Below are positions 5,639 through 7,202 of a stretch of DNA of 7,202 nucleotides, in pieces. The first letter of the stretch is position 1; each line of letters begins with the position of its first letter. Source of the DNA: Rubrobacter sp. (GTDB lineage Bacteria > Actinomycetota > Rubrobacteria > Rubrobacterales > Rubrobacteraceae); the NCBI GenBank assembly GCA_016781725.1, contig JADDPU010000532.1:1-7202 (forward strand). Reading direction: 5' to 3'. The position numbers and the translations under genes were made by a program. The notes beneath the pieces are model-generated. The model saw only the letters and a program-made list of their open reading frames with translations, did not search any database and was not told the origin of the DNA.

Positions 5639-6481
5639 GTGAAACCGATATTCGAGACCAAGCTAGGTAGACTCTACAACGCGGATTGCCTGGATGTTTT
5701 GCCGCGGCTGGAGGAAGGAACCGTCGATCTGCTTTTCGCCGATCCGCCTTTCAACCTGGGCAAGGATTATGGCAACGGGGTTAGCGACTCCCTAAAGGAC
5801 GAGGAATACCTCAATTGGTGCGAGCGGTGGATAGCCGAGAGCGTGAGGGTACTCAAGCCAGGCGGTGCTTTCTTTCTGTGGAATCTTCCTCGTTGGAATA
5901 TCGAGCTTGGACACTACCTCAACGAGGCCGGCATGACGTTTCGCCATTGGGTGGCGGTAGATATAAAGTATTCACTCCCCATACCCGGCCGCCTCTACCC
6001 ATCGCATTACAGCTTGCTCTACTACACGAAAGGGAAGCCGAAGTCCTTCAGACGTCCGCGGGTACCCATCCCGGTTTGCCGGCACTGCGGCGGAGACATA
6101 AAGGACTATGGCGGTCACCGCAACAAGCTACACCCGGATGGCCTCAACCTCACGGACGTATGGACTGACATACCGCCCGTGCGGCACAGGAAGACAAAGC
6201 GGCGCGGTGCCAACGAGCTGTCCATAAAGCTGCTTCGCAGGGTGCTAGAGATAGCATCGGAGCCCGGCGATTTGGTGTTTGATCCTTTCGGCGGAGGCGG
6301 CAGTACCTACGCGGCAGCAGAAGAGATGCATCGTCATTGGCTAGGTGTGGAGCTGGGCGACTGCGAACCTATAATCCGCCGGCTCCGGGGGCAAGAGCCC
6401 ACCGTAGCGTCGCCGGGACGTGGCGACGCAGGCAAGGGTATCAGTGGCGAGCGTAAACTAGAGGAGAAGCTATTCTGGTGA
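5639..6481 (+). CDS. Site-specific DNA methyltransferase, beta class, probably N6-adenine
   Basis: This 280-residue enzyme transfers a methyl group from S-adenosylmethionine to a base in a specific DNA site and would protect host DNA from the neighbouring endonuclease. Motif order is that of beta-class N6_N4_Mtase enzymes: catalytic motif IV DPPF (35-38, in LLFADPPFNLGKDY) comes first, and the SAM-binding motif I DPFGGGGST (215-223) is near the C terminus, followed by WLGVEL. DPPF, in place of SPPY, suggests N6-adenine as product. Between them lies CRHCGGDIKDYGGHRNKLH (147-165), with Cys147, Cys150, His160 and His165 as possible zinc ligands; it probably belongs to the target-recognition region. 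GTG 5639 is the first start after an in-frame TAG (5627-5629). Its last 12 bases overlap the convergent endonuclease gene. GC content is visibly lower than in the left part of the window. The recognition sequence cannot be read from the protein. Confidence 0.92.
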   Translation: MKPIFETKLGRLYNADCLDVLPRLEEGTVDLLFADPPFNLGKDYGNGVSDSLKDEEYLNWCERWIAESVRVLKPGGAFFLWNLPRWNIELGHYLNEAGMTFRHWVAVDIKYSLPIPGRLYPSHYSLLYYTKGKPKSFRRPRVPIPVCRHCGGDIKDYGGHRNKLHPDGLNLTDVWTDIPPVRHRKTKRRGANELSIKLLRRVLEIASEPGDLVFDPFGGGGSTYAAAEEMHRHWLGVELGDCEPIIRRLRGQEPTVASPGRGDAGKGISGERKLEEKLFW

Positions 6482-7111
6482 GGCGCCCCCTGTATCCCGA
6501 TGACGTCTTGTTTGCTGCTTCGCGACAAACGGCACGTCCACACTCACCTCGTCGTGCTCCACTGACGCTACGCCGAGGTAACCCAGTGTGACTTCTAGGT
6601 CGCTGTAGAGGCTAAAGTAAGGCTCAAACTCGGGATAGTTGCCGATCCTATCCGTCAGGTATGGCGCAAGAGTCCCGCTCAGGACTACCCACATACCACC
6701 GGAGATCAGCCCCCGCTTTAAGGCTAAGGCCATCTTGTTCATGGCCCGGTGGCTGGAAGAGATGTTGCCCGTCTCCCATTCGACGAAGAAGGGAGGCAGA
6801 TCATAATCGCCGAGGTCGAGTGCCCCGTCTACGGCTCCCGGTCTTCTGCGTTTCCTTACCTCTTCCTCGCTGAACCTGGGGAACCGCTCTTCTAGCTTCC
6901 ATCCCAAAGCCAGTATGTTTGCGGCAAACTGCCTTTTGATCGGTACAACCCCGTTGCCGTCTACCACCGGGTTGATCACGAACCTGTCATTATCCGGGGG
7001 CCAGACCACCCCGGCGATGGCCCTTCGTAGATCCGCCTCCACACGGCTCCAGGCATCGGTTTCGGTAAACGGGCCCGCGTTCACCAGATGTTGGATTTCC
7101 GTGAGCTTCAA
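6470..7111 (-). CDS. Type II restriction endonuclease, BamHI/BglII-like
   Basis: This 213-residue protein probably cuts double-stranded DNA at the site protected by the adjacent methyltransferase. The core AVDGALDL...FFVEWETGNISSSHRAMNKM places Asp95, Glu111 and Glu113 in a D-x15-E-x-E pattern like BamHI's Asp94, Glu111, Glu113. Glu74 or Glu75 in GWKLEERF could stand for BamHI Glu77, and PIKRQF carries a lysine (Lys59) near the BamHI Lys61 position. The segment GGMWVVLSGTLAPYLTDRIGNYPEFEPYF (139-167) is also typical of this group. Length is right for BamHI (213 residues). BamHI, BglII and BstYI all cut GATC-centred hexamers, so a GATC-core target is a reasonable guess, not a result. TTG 7111 is the first start in frame, with GGGGGG six bases ahead. 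The frame stays open to the window edge, but no ATG, GTG or TTG occurs there. Confidence 0.8.
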   Translation of the reverse strand: MKLTEIQHLVNAGPFTETDAWSRVEADLRRAIAGVVWPPDNDRFVINPVVDGNGVVPIKRQFAANILALGWKLEERFPRFSEEEVRKRRRPGAVDGALDLGDYDLPPFFVEWETGNISSSHRAMNKMALALKRGLISGGMWVVLSGTLAPYLTDRIGNYPEFEPYFSLYSDLEVTLGYLGVASVEHDEVSVDVPFVAKQQTRRHRDTGGASPE

Positions 7112-7202
7112 GAGAATCCCCCCACGGCCTGTATGGCACCAAAACCGACGTTTCAGAAATTTTGCAGCCGACCCGAAAGCCAGCCGTTGGCCTCTCTGAC
7201 CT

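Noticed and set aside
7112..7202. Upstream extension of the endonuclease to the window edge
   Set aside because: The frame is open but contains no ATG, GTG or TTG, and TTG 7111 has a G-rich sequence at proper spacing and gives a BamHI-sized protein.
1..7202. CRISPR arrays, rRNA, tRNA or a complete insertion sequence
   Set aside because: No regularly spaced direct repeats, conserved RNA motifs or transposase frames were seen on either strand.

Overview
The window looks like chromosomal DNA from a high-GC actinobacterium, possibly a Rubrobacter relative. The left five sixths is very GC-rich (45 of 60 bases are G or C at 1261-1320). GTG and TTG starts are common. The degraded redox-signalling locus is of a kind familiar from Actinobacteria. 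The taxonomic call is an inference and no ribosomal marker is present. The right end, from about 5340, is less GC-rich (32 of 60 at 6001-6060) and carries a restriction-modification pair, which suggests an acquired island.

Region 1 (1-2792, plus strand) holds three tightly packed genes. The first is a WrbA-type flavodoxin quinone reductase cut by the left edge. The second is an iron-alcohol-dehydrogenase/maleylacetate-reductase family protein that lacks one classical metal ligand. The third is a peptidase family S66 (LD-carboxypeptidase/MccF-like) gene whose normal C terminus, including the catalytic histidine, has been replaced by an unrelated tail running antisense into the next gene.

Region 2 (2659-5247, minus strand) reads, in transcription order: a fused response-regulator/thioredoxin-reductase pseudogene, a sensor-kinase remnant, an intact stand-alone diadenylate cyclase domain protein, and an intact DUF924 protein. 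The first two are dead by two independent lesions. One is an in-frame TGA inside the receiver domain. The other is an internal deletion that joins the FAD-binding motif of the reductase directly to the middle of the kinase gene, removing most of the reductase and the kinase's expected sensor and phospho-acceptor part. The cyclase begins four bases after the kinase stop, so a c-di-AMP enzyme once sat in the same transcription unit as a redox two-component system.

Region 3 (5263-5638) has no convincing gene. It is rich in dyad symmetry: a terminator-like hairpin facing the minus strand, a long imperfect inverted repeat and an 8-bp inverted repeat.

Region 4 (5639-7111) is a convergent restriction-modification pair: a beta-class DNA methyltransferase (probably N6-adenine) and a BamHI/BglII-like endonuclease whose 3' ends overlap by 12 bases. 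Two genes (633 and 5639) have no Shine-Dalgarno sequence but have a TAnnnT hexamer exactly six bases before a GTG start, the pattern expected for leaderless transcripts.

I did not find a clear new system. The most notable points are the redox-signalling wreck beside a cyclic-dinucleotide enzyme, the loss of a catalytic residue in the S66 gene, and the compact restriction-modification island.
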